Shown piece after piece: positions 12,541-12,919 of a stretch of DNA of 12,919 nucleotides. Source of the DNA: Geobacteraceae bacterium (lineage in GTDB: Bacteria > Desulfobacterota > Desulfuromonadia > Geobacterales > Geobacteraceae); the NCBI GenBank assembly GCA_012797715.1, contig JAAZOO010000462.1, forward strand, positions 1 to 12,919, written 5' to 3'. The notes beneath the pieces were generated by a model that saw only the letters and a list, made by a program, of their open reading frames with translations, searched no databases and was not told the DNA's origin. The first letter of the stretch is position 1. The number at the start of each line of letters is the position of its first letter. The position numbers and the translations under genes were made by a program.

Positions 12541-12627
12541 GCAATTTTGAATGCTGAATTTTGAATGATGAGGTAAAAGGCCCAGGGTCTGTTTCAATTC
12601 AAAATTCGCCACTTAAAATTCAACATT
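12541..12627. repeat. AT-rich inverted repeat TTTTGAAT/ATTCAAAA between glnS and cysS
   Basis: AATGCTGAATTTTGA (12550-12564) is matched in inverse orientation by TTAAAATTCAACATT (12613-12627), with two differences. A further copy, CAATTCAAAATTC, begins at 12595, and TTTTGAATG occurs both at 12545 and 12560. The base composition is far more AT-rich than the flanking genes. The repeat runs up to the glnS stop codon and ends just before the cysS ribosome binding site. Confidence 0.6.
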
Positions 12628-12629
12628 GT

Positions 12630-12919
12630 TCATTTTGTTTTGGCCCAGGAATCCCGCAGGGTGACGATGCGGTTGAAGACCGGCGCGCCGGGACGCGAAT
12701 CCGCGGCGTCCACGGCGAAATACCCCTGCCGCTCGAACTGGAAACGGCTGCCGCCGGATGCCGCGGCCAGGGAGGGCTCCAGGCGGCATTCGGTCAGGGT
12801 CCTGAGGGATTCGGGATTGAGAAAGCTCTTCCAGTCCGGCCCCTCCCGGTCGCTGCCGGGCTGGGGCACCGTGAACAGGCGGTCGTAGAGGCGCACCTGC
12901 GCGGTGACCGCATGGGGAG
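12630..12919 (-). CDS. glnS: Glutaminyl-tRNA synthetase, C-terminal fragment cut by window edge
   Basis: The last 95 residues of a class I GlnRS, the enzyme that charges tRNA-Gln directly with glutamine; the gene continues past the right edge. The fragment is the anticodon-binding beta-barrel end. Recognisable pieces are VRLYDRLFTVPQPG near its start, FLNPESL, CRLEPSLA, RFQFERQGYF, and the terminal PVFNRIVTLRDSWAK, all close to E. coli GlnRS. The frame is open to the last base with family-like residues (HAV...) before VRLYDRLF. The presence of GlnRS implies direct Gln-tRNA formation. The catalytic domain is not visible. The stop codon abuts an AT-rich repeat, and cysS follows in the same direction. 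Confidence 0.93.
   Translation of the reverse strand, partial: PHAVTAQVRLYDRLFTVPQPGSDREGPDWKSFLNPESLRTLTECRLEPSLAAASGGSRFQFERQGYFAVDAADSRPGAPVFNRIVTLRDSWAKTK

Overview
The window is about 60% GC and carries ordinary housekeeping genes in a two-directional layout. The gene content fits a delta-proteobacterium (Desulfuromonadota), most likely Geobacteraceae: DinG-type helicase, RluD, PgeF, UDP-glucuronate 4-epimerase, an ileS-lspA pair, a periplasmic transglutaminase-like protein, a small ribbon-helix-helix regulator behind a sigma-54 type promoter, and cysS next to glnS. This placement rests on protein style, the sigma-54 signal and the intergenic repeat fragments. It was not confirmed by a search.

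Layout. Bases 1-5266 read on the + strand: the C-terminal part of a DinG-like helicase (cut by the window edge), an 87-residue conserved-looking hypothetical protein closed by a hairpin terminator, rluD (probable TTG start), pgeF (GTG start) and a CapI-type nucleotide-sugar epimerase. A bidirectional terminator at 5278-5306 separates this block from the - strand pair ileS-lspA (8589 down to 5321, sharing ATGA). Farther right on the - strand is a secreted transglutaminase-like protein (8807-10282). Bases 10283-10731 have no protein gene but are dense in signals: a - strand promoter for the transglutaminase gene, a + strand sigma-70 promoter with a ~80-nt hairpin RNA and its own terminator, two dyads, and a -24/-12 promoter 45 bp before a 61-residue ribbon-helix-helix gene. 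A bidirectional terminator at 10938-10967 follows. Then cysS and the 3' end of glnS lie on the - strand to the right edge.

How the genes relate. IleS, CysS and GlnRS charge tRNAs, RluD modifies 23S rRNA, PgeF guards peptidoglycan composition, and LspA matures lipoproteins. None of these is unusual. The most interesting stretch is 10380-10970, where a predicted free-standing small RNA sits directly upstream of a sigma-54-controlled small DNA-binding protein. Three intergenic regions carry degraded palindromic repeats (3273-3346, 8643-8780, 12541-12627). I found no defence system, prophage, CRISPR array or complete mobile element.
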